Origin: Rhizobium indicum
GTDB lineage: Bacteria > Pseudomonadota > Alphaproteobacteria > Rhizobiales > Rhizobiaceae
Length of the DNA stretch: 64,000 nt
Assembly: GCF_005862305.2 (NCBI RefSeq)
Contig: NZ_CP054021.1
Location: 4,567,501-4,631,500 of the forward strand
Direction of reading: 5' to 3'
Position numbers and translations under genes: made by a program. The notes beneath the pieces are model-generated. The model ran no database searches. It worked only from the letters and a program-made list of their open reading frames with translations, and was not told the DNA's origin. Below, piece by piece: positions 16,650 through 25,898 of this stretch. Each line of letters begins with the position of its first letter. The first letter of the stretch is position 1.

Positions 16650-17297
16650 ATGCGCTACACGTTTGCCATAGGCGATATCCATGGCTGTATCGATCCGCTG
16701 AACAGGATGATCGATCGGATCGCGGCTTATGCGCCTGAAGGGACGGTCGTCTTCCTTGGCGATTATATCGATCGCGGGCCCGACGGCAAAAGTGTCCTCG
16801 ACCGGATCATCGCGGGTCCATCGGACCCGTGGCGATGGATCTGTCTGAAAGGTAATCATGAGGACCTGATGGTCGCTGCCTATGCCGATAGCGACAGCAG
16901 AGACGTATGGATCGGCATGGGCATCGGCGGATTTGAAACCGAAATGTCCTATGGCGGCAGAGTTCTGCCCCAGCATCTGCAATGGGCGGCCGATCTTCCC
17001 CTCATGCACATTGATCGATATCGCATCTTCGTCCATGCGGGCGTCGATCCAGCATTTCCGCTGGAGCAGCAGAGCGAGCACGATCTTCTCTGGTTACGGT
17101 TCCCTCCCGGTGAGTCCAGCGACTATTGGGGCAAGCACCTGGTTCACGGCCATACACCGTCGCTGTCTAACCCGGTGACGACAGGAAACCGCACCAACAT
17201 CGACAGCGGCTGCGTCTTCGGCGGCAAGCTTTCCTGTGCGGTGTTCGATGACGATATTGCCGGCGGGCCGATCGACTTTATTAAGGTGAGCGCATGA
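16650..17297 (+). CDS. PPP-type metallophosphatase (bacterial serine/threonine phosphatase-like)
   Basis: A 215-residue calcineurin-like phosphoesterase. All metal-binding motifs are present in order: GDIHG (8-12), GDYIDRG (37-43), GNHE (68-71), VHAGVDP near 130 and HGHTP near 164. This is the pattern of small bacterial PPP phosphatases such as PrpA and lambda phosphatase, which act on phosphoproteins or 2',3'-cyclic and other nucleotide phosphates. The ATG at 16650 follows GGAAC; the in-frame start at 16608 adds 14 unlike residues. It faces the RNA ligase, so a joint role in RNA end repair is possible but unproven. Confidence 0.88.
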   Translation: MRYTFAIGDIHGCIDPLNRMIDRIAAYAPEGTVVFLGDYIDRGPDGKSVLDRIIAGPSDPWRWICLKGNHEDLMVAAYADSDSRDVWIGMGIGGFETEMSYGGRVLPQHLQWAADLPLMHIDRYRIFVHAGVDPAFPLEQQSEHDLLWLRFPPGESSDYWGKHLVHGHTPSLSNPVTTGNRTNIDSGCVFGGKLSCAVFDDDIAGGPIDFIKVSA

Positions 17298-17420
17298 ACT
17301 TCGGCGTGTCGGTAAGGGTATGAAGCCGGAGATGGCGGAGTGGGAGCATTGCGGAGCGGGGGAGGCCTATCGCCCCGCCATGACTCGTCAGCAGAAAGTT
17401 TGGCGAGACGCCACCCCAAT

Positions 17421-17559
17421 CTCCGTCATTCCTGTACTTGTCACAGGAATCCAGCCACGGCGCGTCGGCGCCGTGAATGACTCCCAGAAGGAAGTCGTTC
17501 TCCCACGCCCAAGGACTTGGGCGCACTGGATTCCTGTGACAAGCACAGGAATGACGGAG
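17421..17559. repeat. Long nested inverted repeat (about 139 bp)
   Basis: The arms at 17421-17453 and 17527-17559 are reverse complements over 33 bp with one mismatch. The outer parts CTCCGTCATTCCTGT/ACAGGAATGACGGAG and the inner parts CTTGTCACAGGAATCCA/TGGATTCCTGTGACAAG are each perfect. Each arm also carries its own short inverted repeat. The outer sequence is shared with the element at 15692-15730. It lies between the phosphatase and a convergent gene pair and looks like a mobile or mosaic palindrome. Confidence 0.85.
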
Positions 17560-17584
17560 GAGAGATGTGGCGGCATTTAGCACG

Positions 17585-17947
17585 TCACTGACGACTCAGG
17601 CCCCGCCAGCCGGCGGCGAGCCGCAGCCAGGGCGCCAGGTGGAAGCCGCTCATCAGCAGGTACATGGGCACCATTCCGCCGATCGGGAAGGCATCCGGCG
17701 TCGTCATGCAGATCATGTCGGCGCTGCCGGTCGCGGCTGTCAGCAGCGCCATGACCCCGAATGTCGGGGCGCCGGCGAGTGATAGCCAGTCGGCGGTGTG
17801 GGCGGCGATCCGGCCGCCCGGGCTAGCGATGCCACTGCGCGGCTTAGCAGCTGATCCGTCTGCTGCGGCGGCCAGCGAGAGCCATTCGGCGGCGTTGAGA
17901 GCGGCGTTTCCGTCGCCTCGCTCTGGAGTGTGGGCGGAGAGCAGCAT
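17585..17947 (-). CDS. Hypothetical membrane protein coupled to DUF899 gene
   Basis: A 120-residue protein with no recognised family. It has two hydrophobic segments (TFGVMALLTAATGSADMI and MVPMYLLMSGFHLAPWLRL) and an internal near-repeat, AAEWLSLAAAADGS and TADWLSLAGAPTFG. The start at 17947 follows AAGGAGTGACGCCG, where the AAGGAG is formed by the last codons of the DUF899 gene. The genes are therefore translationally coupled and the product is probably a membrane partner of the DUF899 protein. Function unknown. Confidence 0.7.
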   Translation of the reverse strand: MLLSAHTPERGDGNAALNAAEWLSLAAAADGSAAKPRSGIASPGGRIAAHTADWLSLAGAPTFGVMALLTAATGSADMICMTTPDAFPIGGMVPMYLLMSGFHLAPWLRLAAGWRGLSRQ

Positions 17948-17952
17948 CGGCG

Positions 17953-18765
17953 TCACTCCTTGCCGTACCGGTCGTGGTGGCGCCACCAGATGCCGGTTTC
18001 GTTGCGGCCCTTGGGGGCACGGTCGAGCCATTGGTACACGCCCCATAATCCGTCCAGCCCGCGCGCATAGCTGGAATAGCTGTGGTAGACGGCGCCATCG
18101 ATGAGCTCGAAGGCGCTGACACCCGGCCGGTCGCGGGTATAGGTTGGGACATCGGTGCCGGTCATGGCGGCGATCTGGGTGATCGGGGCTTCGCTGTCGC
18201 GCGGCTGCCATTCCTGGACAGTCCTGTCGGCAAGTGGTTCTAAGGCGGGCGGTTCGGGGGCGGGCGGTTCGCGGCGGTAATTATAGTCTACCTCGCCCTG
18301 GTGCTGTTGCTCGGCAGAAAACCAGACGCTGAAATCGCCGTTGAAGTCGCTGTCGAAGGAGGAGGCCCACGGAAAGCTCCAGTCCATCCGCCGCTTGAAC
18401 GCTTCGAGCTTTGCGAGCGGGGCGCGTGAGACCGCCCAAAAGGCGACATCGTGGTTCTCCAGGTGAACGAAGAAGCCGTTGAAGCTATCGGCGATCGACG
18501 AGCAGGACGGGCATCCCGCAGTGTAATCCGGTCCGAACATGAAGTGATAGACGAGAAGCTGCGAGCGGCCGCCGAAGAGATCCTTCAGCGAGACGTTGCC
18601 GCCGTCGGTGTCGAAGCGATATTGCTTCTCGATCCTCACACGCGGCAATTGCTGGCGCTTTATCGCCAGCGCGTCGCTCTGCCGGGTCAGTTCCTTCTCC
18701 TCTTCGAGCAGATCGAGGCGAGCCGCCAGCCATTGCTGCCGTGTTGCGTTCAGCTCTGTCGTCAT
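17953..18765 (-). CDS. DUF899 family thioredoxin-like protein
   Basis: A 270-residue DUF899 protein. Typical segments are KELTRQSDALAIKRQQLPRV, LKDLFGGRSQLLVYHFMFGP, the Cys-containing AGCPSCSSIADSFNG, DVAFWAVSRAPLAKLEAFK and WSFPWASSFDSDFNGDF. The family has a thioredoxin-like fold with an unclear reaction; the CPSC pair suggests redox activity. It is divergent from the TPR/winged-helix gene at 18885 and is followed by a coupled small membrane protein. Confidence 0.88.
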   Translation of the reverse strand: MTTELNATRQQWLAARLDLLEEEKELTRQSDALAIKRQQLPRVRIEKQYRFDTDGGNVSLKDLFGGRSQLLVYHFMFGPDYTAGCPSCSSIADSFNGFFVHLENHDVAFWAVSRAPLAKLEAFKRRMDWSFPWASSFDSDFNGDFSVWFSAEQQHQGEVDYNYRREPPAPEPPALEPLADRTVQEWQPRDSEAPITQIAAMTGTDVPTYTRDRPGVSAFELIDGAVYHSYSSYARGLDGLWGVYQWLDRAPKGRNETGIWWRHHDRYGKE

Positions 18766-18884
18766 GGGTCTTCTCCTTTGCCTGTCTCTCGTCGTAGCAT
18801 CCGGCGCAGGCTTGCTTGCCGGTCGACGACAAATCTAAGGCCGGGTGGGGAAATGATGGGAGTGACAAGTGTGACGGGATTTGA

Positions 18885-20105
18885 ATGGACTCGCTGATCA
18901 CGGCGGCGGCGCGAGCGCTGGCAACAGGCGATGCGCTCGGCGCGCTGAAGCGGGTGGCGCTGCGCGACGATGCGCCGGCGCTGGCGCTGCGCGGCATTGC
19001 GATGGCGCAGCTCGGCGATCTCGTCCGCGCCAAGGCGCTGTTGAAGAGTGCGGCGCGTGCTTTCGGTCCGAGGGAGGCGATGGCGCGGGCCCGCTGCGTG
19101 GTCGCCGAGGCCGAGATCGCGCTGGTCTCGCGCGATCTCACCTGGCCGACCAAAGCGCTGGAGGCGGCGCGCAAGGTGCTCGAAGCGCATGGCGACAGGG
19201 TCAATGCCGCCCATGCCAGGAATGTCGAGCTTCGCCGGCTGGTGCTGGTCGGCCGGCTCGACGAGGCCGAGCGGGCACTGGAAACGCTCGACCCGACGCC
19301 GCTGCCGCCGGCGGCAAGGGCTGCCCACGAGTTGGTGGTCGCGGGTATCGCGATCCGGCGCCTGCAGACGAAAGCGGCGCGTGCGGCGCTTGACCGGGCG
19401 AGGCAGGCGGCGCGCGAGGCCGGTATGCCGGTATTGACGGCGGAGGTGGAAAATGCCGCCCGCGTGCTCAGCGCGCCCGTGGCGCGGCTGATCTCGCGCT
19501 GGCGGGAAAGCCCGCTGCTGCTCGAGGAGGTGGAAGAGCTGCTAGGTTCGGGCACGCTCGTCGTCGATGCCTGCCGCCATGTCGTGCGCGACGATCAGCT
19601 TTCGGTGTCGCTGGCAACGCGGCCGGTGCTCTTCACGCTCGCCCGGACGCTTGCCGAAGCTTGGCCGGCAGATGTGGCACGGGGCACACTCATCGCGCGT
19701 GCCTTCCGCGGCAAACATGCCGATGAATCGCACCGTGCCCGGCTGCGCGTCGAGATCGGCCGGCTGCGTGCCGAGCTGCGGGCGCTCGCCGAGGTCTCGG
19801 CGACGAAACGCGGCTTTGCGCTTTCGCCGCGCCGTGCCGGAGAGACCGCCGTACTGGCGCCGCTGGTCGAAGGCCAGCACGGGGCGGTGCTCGCCTTTCT
19901 CGCCGATGGCGAGGCGTGGTCGAGTTCGGCGCTGGCGATTGCGCTCGGTGCCAGCCCGCGCACAGTGCAGCGGGCGCTGGATTCACTTGCGGAGGAGGGC
20001 AAGGTGCAATCCTTCGGGCGCGGGCGGGCGCGGCGCTGGATGAGCCCGCCGCTGCCCGGTTTCCCGACGATCTTGTTACTCCCGGGACCTCTGCCAAGCG
20101 ACTAG
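18885..20105 (+). CDS. TPR-like protein with winged-helix/HTH C-terminus (probable regulator)
   Basis: A 406-residue protein in three parts. Residues 1-190 are Ala/Arg-rich alpha-helical repeats of TPR type (ALALRGIAMAQLGDLVRAKA; LVLVGRLDEAERALETLDP). Residues about 240-315 resemble an OmpR-type winged helix (GTLIARAFRGKHADESHRAR, LRVEIGRLRAEL). The C-terminus holds a second helix-turn-helix, SSSALAIALGASPRTVQRAL. Two DNA-binding-like domains plus a repeat domain suggest a regulator integrating a protein or small-molecule signal. It is divergent from the DUF899 pair and 45 bp upstream of the propeller protein, so it may control both. Confidence 0.7.
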   Translation: MDSLITAAARALATGDALGALKRVALRDDAPALALRGIAMAQLGDLVRAKALLKSAARAFGPREAMARARCVVAEAEIALVSRDLTWPTKALEAARKVLEAHGDRVNAAHARNVELRRLVLVGRLDEAERALETLDPTPLPPAARAAHELVVAGIAIRRLQTKAARAALDRARQAAREAGMPVLTAEVENAARVLSAPVARLISRWRESPLLLEEVEELLGSGTLVVDACRHVVRDDQLSVSLATRPVLFTLARTLAEAWPADVARGTLIARAFRGKHADESHRARLRVEIGRLRAELRALAEVSATKRGFALSPRRAGETAVLAPLVEGQHGAVLAFLADGEAWSSSALAIALGASPRTVQRALDSLAEEGKVQSFGRGRARRWMSPPLPGFPTILLLPGPLPSD

Positions 20106-20150
20106 TATGGCCTGACTGATGAGGATGGCCCTGGTCAACGGGCAAACAGG

Positions 20151-20819
20151 ATGGAAGAGATGAAAAAATCGGCTGCGACGATTATCCGTGAATATGGACC
20201 CTTTCCAGGCGCCGAGCGCGTCAACGGCGTCACCTTCGATGGTGAGCATGTCTGGTTCGCCTCGGGCGACAGGCTGAACGCGCTCGATCCCGCAAGCGGC
20301 GAGGTGGTGCGCTCGATCGAAGTTGCGTCCCATGCCGGTACGGCTTTCGATGGCGAGTTCCTCTATCAGATCGCCGAGGATGTCATTCACAAGATCGACC
20401 CGAAGACCGGACGTATCGTTTCCACCATCCCGGCGCCCGGCAATGGCGGCGATTCCGGCCTTGCCTGGGCCGAGGGCTCGCTCTGGGTCGGCCAGCACCG
20501 CGGCCGCAGGATCCATCAGATCGACCCGGAAACCGGCAAGATCCTCCGCACCATCGAATCCAACCGCGTCGTGACAGGCGTCACCTGGGTCGACGGCCAG
20601 CTCTGGCACGGTACCTGGGAGGGCGATGACAGCGATGTCAGACGCATCGACCCCGAAACCGGCGAGGTGCTGGAGCGGCTCGATATGCCCGAAGGTACCG
20701 GCGTCTCAGGCCTCGAATCCGACGGCGGAGACTGCTTCTTCTGCGGCGGTGGCGGCAGCGGCAAGATCCGCGCTGTGCGCCGGCCGGGGGTGGGGCCCGG
20801 TCCCGCAAAGCGGGAGTGA
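20151..20819 (+). CDS. YncE/glutamine-cyclotransferase-like beta-propeller protein
   Basis: A 222-residue protein of repeating propeller blades: GVTFDGEHVWFASGDRLNAL, GTAFDGEFLYQIAEDVIHKI, GLAWAEGSLWVGQHRGRRIH and GVTWVDGQLWHGTWEGDDS. Each blade ends in a DPxTG turn (DPASGEV, DPKTGRI, DPETGKI, DPETGEV). No signal peptide is seen, so it is probably cytoplasmic. Such proteins bind ligands or act as lactonases or cyclotransferases; no catalytic residue can be assigned. Two hairpins overlap its 3' end. Confidence 0.75.
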   Translation: MEEMKKSAATIIREYGPFPGAERVNGVTFDGEHVWFASGDRLNALDPASGEVVRSIEVASHAGTAFDGEFLYQIAEDVIHKIDPKTGRIVSTIPAPGNGGDSGLAWAEGSLWVGQHRGRRIHQIDPETGKILRTIESNRVVTGVTWVDGQLWHGTWEGDDSDVRRIDPETGEVLERLDMPEGTGVSGLESDGGDCFFCGGGGSGKIRAVRRPGVGPGPAKRE

Positions 20820-20840
20820 TCGATCCAGTGGATCGATCAC
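20801..20840 (+). terminator. Tandem hairpins at the end of the propeller gene
   Basis: TCCCGC-AAA-GCGGGA (20801-20815) is followed by GTGATCGATCC-AGT-GGATCGATCAC (20816-20840), an 11-bp perfect stem that includes the TGA stop codon. No T-tract follows, so termination would be partial or factor-dependent. Confidence 0.5.
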
Positions 20841-21129
20841 AGGGCCGAACGCGCTGAGCTATGAGAAGGGCCGGGAGAGGCAAGGATGGAAGGCGAAGTT
20901 GTCGATGCGGCGTGGGCGGGTGGACCAGCCGCAAGAAAAGCAAAGTGCGGCGATGTTTCGGCTGCCGTCAGTCGGGTGGCCCATCCACGGCTTTGCCTTC
21001 ATGGCCATTTTTAGCGCCCGAGACCATCATAATTTCTTAACACTCGTCAATTTTAATCGCGGTTTAGTTGCCGATTCTATAAAACCTATTTTAAAATCAA
21101 TCTTTAAGAGCATTTTATGGGGCGGCATC
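20841..21129 (+). promoter_or_regulatory. AT-rich leader upstream of the autotransporter gene
   Basis: No gene is supported here. From about 21030 the sequence is much more AT-rich than its surroundings (TTCTTAACACTCGTCAATTT, then GATTCTATAAAACC and TTAAAATCAATC), consistent with the promoter region of the autotransporter. No specific operator was identified. Confidence 0.4.
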
Positions 21130-23854
21130 ATGCGGGCAAGCGCTGTGTTTCGCAGGACCAGGAAACAGAAGCTTCTTTCACGGATCTGCTTCGCGGCGCT
21201 GAGTTTCGGCTGTTCGTTCGCAACGCCGGCTTTAGGTAGCGCGGGAAAGCGTCGGGAGTTTATAGCGCGGCACCTTTCTCTCTCGATAGTGTCGGGAGCG
21301 GTGCTTATGGCCCTGTCCGCAGGGGCGGCCTCGGCCCAAACCGCTTTTTGGACCGGAGCAACAAGCAGTGACTGGACAGACGCGAGCAACTGGTCGACGG
21401 GCATCGCTCCCGTCGCCGGTCAACCGGTAACCATTTAGTCAGCCGGGCACACCATCGCAGAGGCCGACCGTCCTCGGCGTCAACGGGCCGGTGAGCGTCT
21501 CGGTGGGGATCACAGGCGTGGGCCAAGGTGGTGCAGTGCCTGGGGTTCTAACGATCCAGAATGGTAGCACCCTGACAAGCACGGGCCAGGCGCGGCTGGG
21601 AATTGCGGCTGGAGGCACCGGCATCGTCACGGTGACAGGACCGGGATCGCATTGGAACGCGCTCGGACCTCTTGTACTCGGCTTTCAAGGCGCTGGCACG
21701 CTCAACATTCAGAACGGCGGACAAGTCGACGCGGGAACCACGACCCTAGGTAGCTTGGGCACATCTTCCGGCACGCTCAACATCACTGGCGGCGGCACGC
21801 TGCAGGCTCAAACCTTGCGGGGCGGCGCCGGCGCAAGCCAGGCCAATTTCGACAATGGTATTCTGCGCGCTACCGCCGCTAACGCGACCTTCATCAACGG
21901 ATTTTCCGGCAGCGAGCTCAATCTACACGCCGGCGGGCTGACACTCGATACCAACGGCTTCACCGTAGGCACCGACGCGGCGTCCGGCTTCACCGGCGTG
22001 GGCGGCCTGACCGTCACCGGTGGCGGTGTCTTCAGCCTACTGGCGAACAGCATCTATAGCGGCGAGACGCAGATCGACTTCGGCAGCAGCCTCGCCCTTT
22101 CCGGCGCCGGCGCCATCGCCAATTCCAGCCGGGTTGTCGCGGATGGCGCTCTTGACGTTTCGGGGGCAGCGGCCCCGACCATCCAGAGCCTGGCCGGCAG
22201 CGGCCTCGTGCAGCTCGGCGCGCAAACCCTGACGATCGCCAATGCCAACGACACGTTCGCGGGTGTCATCGCCGGCACGGGCGGGCTGACGGTCGCCAGC
22301 GGCAGACAGACGCTTTCGGGCGTCAACACCTATACTGGCGCCACGACGGTGAGCGGCGGCCGGCTCGCCGTCAATGGCTCGATCACCAGCCCGGTCACGA
22401 CATTGGGGGCTGGTATTCTCGGCGGCACCGGCACGATCTTCGGCGATGTGACCAATGCCGGCGTGGTGGCGCCGGGCAATTCTATCGGAACGCTGACGAT
22501 CTCGGGCAACTATATCGGCAGCGGCGGCACTCTGGAGATCGAGAGCGTGCTCGGCGAGGATACATCCGCGACCGACCGCCTCGTCGTCACCGGCAACACA
22601 TCAGGCACCACCGATGTCAAGGTGATCAACCTCGGAGGCGGTGGCGCGCAAACCGTCGAAGGCATCAAAATCGTCGATGTCGCCGGTACGTCGGCCGGCA
22701 CCTTCTCGCTGCTCGGCGACTATGTGTTCGAAGGCGACCAGGCCGTGGTCGGCGGGGCTTATGCCTATCGACTTTACCAAGGGGGTCTCAGCACGCCTGC
22801 CGATGGCGACTGGTATTTGCGCTCAGCCGTTCTCGATCCTGCCGGCACCGCGACCGGGCTATTATATGCGCCTGCCGTGCCGCTCTACGAGGCCTATGCC
22901 GGCGTGCTGCAGAGCCTCAACGAGTTCGGGACGCTGCGCCAGCGCACCGGCGGGCGCGAGGTGGACGATGGTCAATCCGCTGCCGACGCCGGGAACGATG
23001 AGGTCAACGATCAGGGCAAGGCGATCTGGACCCGCATCGACGGGACGCATTCGCATTTCGAGCCGGAAACCTCGACGACGGGCACCGAATATGACGTCGA
23101 CAGCTGGACGCTGCAGGCGGGCGTCGACGGAATGTTGCGCGGAAGCGGGGCGGGCGTGCTGATCGGCGGGCTCAGCTTTCACGTGGATACGGCCTCGGCA
23201 GACATCTCTTCGCGCTTCGGCACGGGCGACATCGACACCACAGGCTACGGCTTCGACGGCACCTTGACCTGGTACGGCAACAGCGGCTTCTACATCGATA
23301 CGCAGGCTGGCGTGACCTGGTACAGCAGCGATCTCAAATCCTCGACGCTTCACACCACGCTTACCGACGACAACAACGGCTTCGGCTATGGGCTCAGCGT
23401 CGAAGCCGGCCAGAAGATCGCGCTGACGAACCGATGGTCGCTGACGCCGCAGGCGCAGTTTGCCTATTCCTCCGTGCGTTTCGATGACTTCACCGATGCC
23501 TATGGCACCGCTGCCTCGCTCGACGATGGCGACAGCCTGACCGGCCGTCTCGGCATCTCAGCCGATTATGACAGCGACTGGAAGGATGCCTCCGGAAAGA
23601 TCAGTCGCTCGAAGCTCTACGGCATCGCCAATCTCTACTACGACTTCCTCGACGGCTCGGATGTCGATGTCTCGGGGACCAAGCTTATCAGTGAGAACCA
23701 GGCGCTCTGGGCCGGCCTTGGCATGGGCGGCTCGCTCAACTGGGCGGACGACCGATACGCGGCCTACGGCGAGGCCTTCGCCCGAACCAGCCTCAAGGAC
23801 TTCGGCGACAGCAACGCCTTCGGCGCCAAGGTCGGGTTCAGCGTGAAGTGGTAG
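21130..23854 (+). pseudogene. Autotransporter (type V secretion) adhesin-like protein, one frameshift near the N-terminus
   Basis: Two frames together encode about 907 residues. The first gives a long, extended signal region (MRASAVFRRTRKQKLL to GAVLMALSAGAASAQ) and the passenger start FWTGATSSDWTDASNWSTG. It stops at 21436 after QPVTI. Removing one T from the run at 21434-21436 continues it as SQPGTPSQRPTVLGVNGPVS into the 21491-23854 frame. That frame has Gly/Thr/Asn-rich beta-helix passenger repeats (LSGVNTYTGATTVSGGRLAV is a typical passenger-associated repeat) and a C-terminal 12-strand barrel ending GAKVGFSVKW. It would be exported to the outer membrane as a surface protein. The indel may be real or a sequencing error. 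Confidence 0.8.
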
Positions 23855-24032
23855 CGGGATGGCTGCCGGAGGGCGCCAGGTCGGAAGTCGACATCAAGGG
23901 TCAGGTTGTCAGAATTTCCATCGAGCGAGCAATTGATTTCATCACGTAACGATCTACTTTCGCGGCAGTGTCGACGCTTCGGTGTCGGTCGAGGGCTGCA
24001 CGCAAAGCCGGTGCGACTGTGGGGGAGAGACT

Positions 24033-24947
24033 TTGAAACAACTGCGCACGACGCTCGGGCCTAAGAGCAAATCCGAACTTGGGATGATCCTCCCGCACGA
24101 GCACGTCTTCGTCGACCTCAGGACGCCGGACCAGCCCGGTTATGCCGAAGCAGTGACCGACGACGTCGTTCGGCTGATGGCCCCCGAGATCGAGCGGATC
24201 AAGAAGCTCGGGGTGACGGCATTGGTCGAATGCTCGACAGGCGGCGTCGGACGCCGTGCAGATATCGATCTTGCGGTGTCACTTGCGACGGATTTTCCGA
24301 TCGTCGTGCCCACCGGCAATTACCGTGAGCCCTGGATTCCCGAATGGGTCCGCCATGCTTCCGAGAAGGAGCTGGAGGCATGGATGCTCCGGGAGCTGAC
24401 CGAGCAGATCGACGAGACCGGGTTCCAGGCAGGCTGGATCAAGCTCAGCGCCGGCGATGACGGGATGACGGCGCTCGAGACGAAAATCCTGCGGGCAGCC
24501 GCGCGCGCGGCGGCGCAGACCGACGCCGTCATCGGCAGCCATACGATCAGGGGACGGGTCGTGATGGACCAGCTCGATGTCATCGAGGCGGAGGGCTACA
24601 GGGCCGACAGGTTTATCTCGATCCATACGCAGGAGGAAAAGGACTTCGCCTATAATGTCGCCGTCGCCGAGCGAGGCGCCTGGATCGAGTATGATCATGT
24701 CGGCCGGGCCGGGGACAACGAGGTGGCGGAGCTGGTGACCAAGGCGCTGGAGGCGGGCTGCGGTGATCGCCTGTTGTTGAGCCATGACCGCGGCTGGTTC
24801 GATCCGGCGCTGCCGATGGGCGGGACGCCCAAACCGTATACGCATCTTTCCACGGTCTTGCTGCCAGAGCTGAAACGGCGGGGCATAGACGACGGCACAC
24901 TGGTGCGCCTGACCCACGACAATCCGTTCGAGGCTTTCGCCCGATAG
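24033..24947 (+). CDS. Phosphotriesterase-family metal-dependent hydrolase
   Basis: A 304-residue amidohydrolase-superfamily protein of the PTE branch. Metal ligands appear in order: LPHEHVFVD (HxH), the bridging Lys in AGWIKLSAG, His in IGSHTIRG and ISIHTQEE, and the catalytic Asp in LLSHDRGWFD. Members hydrolyse lactones or phosphotriesters. I chose the TTG at 24033 because GGGGGAGAG precedes it directly and the protein then starts at the family N-terminus; an in-frame GTG lies at 23982. It stands alone between the autotransporter and a convergent gene. Confidence 0.85.
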   Translation: MKQLRTTLGPKSKSELGMILPHEHVFVDLRTPDQPGYAEAVTDDVVRLMAPEIERIKKLGVTALVECSTGGVGRRADIDLAVSLATDFPIVVPTGNYREPWIPEWVRHASEKELEAWMLRELTEQIDETGFQAGWIKLSAGDDGMTALETKILRAAARAAAQTDAVIGSHTIRGRVVMDQLDVIEAEGYRADRFISIHTQEEKDFAYNVAVAERGAWIEYDHVGRAGDNEVAELVTKALEAGCGDRLLLSHDRGWFDPALPMGGTPKPYTHLSTVLLPELKRRGIDDGTLVRLTHDNPFEAFAR

Positions 24948-25014
24948 GTGCGTGGCCCGGCGAAAGAATCCCGCATAATTATGTCGCGATACCTGGAATT
25001 GCTCAAAACCCGGT

Positions 25015-25773
25015 TCACCCGATTGCCCCCACTTCGGCGCCGCGAGAGCGGAGGTCGCCGACAATGCTGTGGGGACCGTTCAAAAGGCCGATCGGCAGGA
25101 TGATGAAAGCGTTCGTGCCTGCCGACAAGTTCGCGATCCGCTCGATCAGCCTTGTAGAGCTCGTCGAAATGGGCGCCGATCGGTCCGATCCGGCGGCGCA
25201 ACTCGAGAAGGTAGGCGATCGAGGCGGGGCCGACGGAATTGACCGTTCGAGCGTCAATGGCTTCTGCATGGCCTGCATTTCCCGGTCGGCGGCAAGCGTC
25301 TTCACATCGCGCCCGATGGATACGCCGTATTTCGCAAGCGCCAGGCCGATGCTCGGCGCGTCGGGGCCGAAGGCATGCTGTCCTTCGCCGATCGCCTCGA
25401 AACCGGAAAGCTTTTCGATCGCTCCCTTTGCCGGGGATGTCGAGAAAGTGGTCTTGAACTCATCCTGATCGGATGGCGTCAAACCTGTAAAGACGGACTT
25501 GATATCACTGTTCCTGAACTTGGTGGTCGACAGGGTGAGGCTGGGATTGACGTCGATCAGCACCGTCTTTGATTGATCGACCAGGCGTTTTCCCTCGGCC
25601 ACGATGTCAGGAAAACTGTCGGCGCGGATGCGCACGTAGCCGAAAAGCACATGGTCATTCGCGGCGGATTTGGCGCGCCAGAAGAGAGCGTTTTCCTCGT
25701 CTGCTGCGAGTGGCATCCCCGGCAGGAAAACTACGGCTGCAAGCGCTGCAAATTGCCGGCGGGTGATGTGCAT
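25015..25773 (-). CDS. TraB/GumN-like exported protein with two probable compensating frameshifts
   Basis: A 252-residue frame with a Tat-like signal (TRRQFAALAAVVFLPGMPLAA) and a TraB/GumN-like start (LFWRAKSAANDHVLFGYVRI). It ends in the expected IILPIGLLNGPHSIVGDLRS. About 35 residues between, beginning RSIPSAPPRSPTFSS, are Ser/Pro/Arg-rich and unlike the rest. The neighbouring frame over the same stretch reads AIDARTVNSVGPASIAYLLE and RIGPIGAHFDELYK, which looks authentic. One missing base near 25259-25265 and one extra base near 25149-25153 would explain this. Function unknown; the family contains metal-dependent proteases. Confidence 0.55.
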   Translation of the reverse strand: MHITRRQFAALAAVVFLPGMPLAADEENALFWRAKSAANDHVLFGYVRIRADSFPDIVAEGKRLVDQSKTVLIDVNPSLTLSTTKFRNSDIKSVFTGLTPSDQDEFKTTFSTSPAKGAIEKLSGFEAIGEGQHAFGPDAPSIGLALAKYGVSIGRDVKTLAADREMQAMQKPLTLERSIPSAPPRSPTFSSCAAGSDRSAPISTSSTRLIERIANLSAGTNAFIILPIGLLNGPHSIVGDLRSRGAEVGAIG

Positions 25774-25898
25774 GGCTGCCTCCTCGCTGAGCCCGATGCA
25801 TGGCGGCGCATTCGCATCGAACTAATCGCGTGACGGAGCATTTGTTCCAACTCCCGGTCGAAAAGAGGATCGTCGAGAGAGGAGTCAGCCGGACTCGT

